The position numbers and the translations under genes are program-made. A stretch of 7,081 nt of DNA. Origin: Gammaproteobacteria bacterium. GTDB taxonomy: Bacteria; Pseudomonadota; Gammaproteobacteria; S012-40. The stretch is from positions 1-7,081 of the forward strand of contig JAOUPJ010000191.1 in the NCBI GenBank assembly GCA_029879945.1. The letters run 5' to 3'. The notes under the pieces are model-generated. The model was not told the origin of the DNA. It worked only from the letters and a program-made list of their open reading frames with translations, and made no database searches. Shown here in pieces: positions 6,949 to 7,081 of the stretch; within the stretch, counting starts at the first letter, position 1; every line of letters begins with the position of its first letter.

Positions 6949-7081
6949 TTAATGAATTCGCCGGGGCCAATTCAAGGTGACAATCGAAATACCTATTAGA
7001 CCCAATACCAAACTAATCGCCGGCACATTAAATATTTGCCAATGCAATTCGGCGGGTAGAAACAAAGCAATTATAGCACCG
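6949..7081 (-). CDS. C-terminal end of an unidentified membrane protein, 5' end outside window
   Basis: The reverse strand is open from the window edge (first full codon at 7080) to a TAA at 6949-6951, giving 43 residues. The visible part begins GAIIALFLPAELHW, contains a hydrophobic segment AISLVLGLIGISIVTL (21-36) and ends NWPRRIH. A last transmembrane helix followed by a short basic cytoplasmic tail is the natural reading. The fragment is too short to name. It ends 23 bp before the secreted-protein gene on the same strand, which suggests an operon of a membrane protein and an outer-membrane protein. The rest of the gene, beyond the window, would decide its family and probably the role of its neighbour. 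Confidence 0.6.
   Translation of the reverse strand, partial: GAIIALFLPAELHWQIFNVPAISLVLGLIGISIVTLNWPRRIH

Noticed and set aside
6939..6959. CCTAGG, GGATCC and GAATTC close together, like a cloning linker
   Set aside because: The sites fall across a natural ribosome site, stop codon and coding end that read through normally, so chance is the simpler explanation.
6926..6970. Longer start at 6970 for the secreted protein
   Set aside because: It places 15 residues before the signal peptide, overlaps the upstream reading frame, and ignores the strong ribosome site before 6925.

Overview
The window looks like ordinary chromosome of a gammaproteobacterium. The glucokinase is the E. coli Glk type rather than the ROK type, ApaG resembles the E. 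coli protein along its length, and a GAF/HD-GYP protein of a kind common in environmental Gammaproteobacteria follows. Base composition is moderate. No rRNA, tRNA, CRISPR array, insertion sequence or phage gene was seen, and the species cannot be fixed from the sequence.

Positions 1-3834 hold a very tight forward-strand operon. It runs: 6-phosphogluconolactonase (pgl, 5' end outside the window), glucokinase (glk), apaG, an ABC-type ATPase and its ABC-2 permease. Junctions are +3 bp, a 14-bp overlap, +1 bp and +1 bp, so translation is probably coupled. Pgl and Glk form a glucose-entry module: Glk makes glucose-6-phosphate, and Pgl hydrolyses the lactone made from it by Zwf, feeding 6-phosphogluconate to the Entner-Doudoroff or pentose phosphate route. 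ApaG and the exporter have no obvious metabolic link to that pair.

After a 49-bp gap, 3884-5611 encodes a probable cyclic-di-GMP phosphodiesterase with an N-terminal GAF sensor domain. Its HD-GYP domain is interrupted by a long, charged, probably helical insertion.

Positions 5612-5872 form a non-coding gap between convergent genes. It is rich in inverted repeats: a small hairpin just after the HD-GYP gene, two overlapping 6-bp palindromes at 5751-5772, and a long imperfect stem-loop at about 5774-5842. This is the least explained part of the window.

The reverse strand from 7081 down to 5873 carries the C-terminal end of an unidentified membrane protein (6949-7080, cut by the window edge). 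It is followed 23 bp later by a secreted, probably outer-membrane beta-barrel protein of unknown function (6925-5873) with a Cys/His-rich N-terminus. I found no clear new defence or mobile system. The best leads are the structured convergent gap, the HD-GYP insertion, and the unknown secreted protein with its membrane-protein partner.
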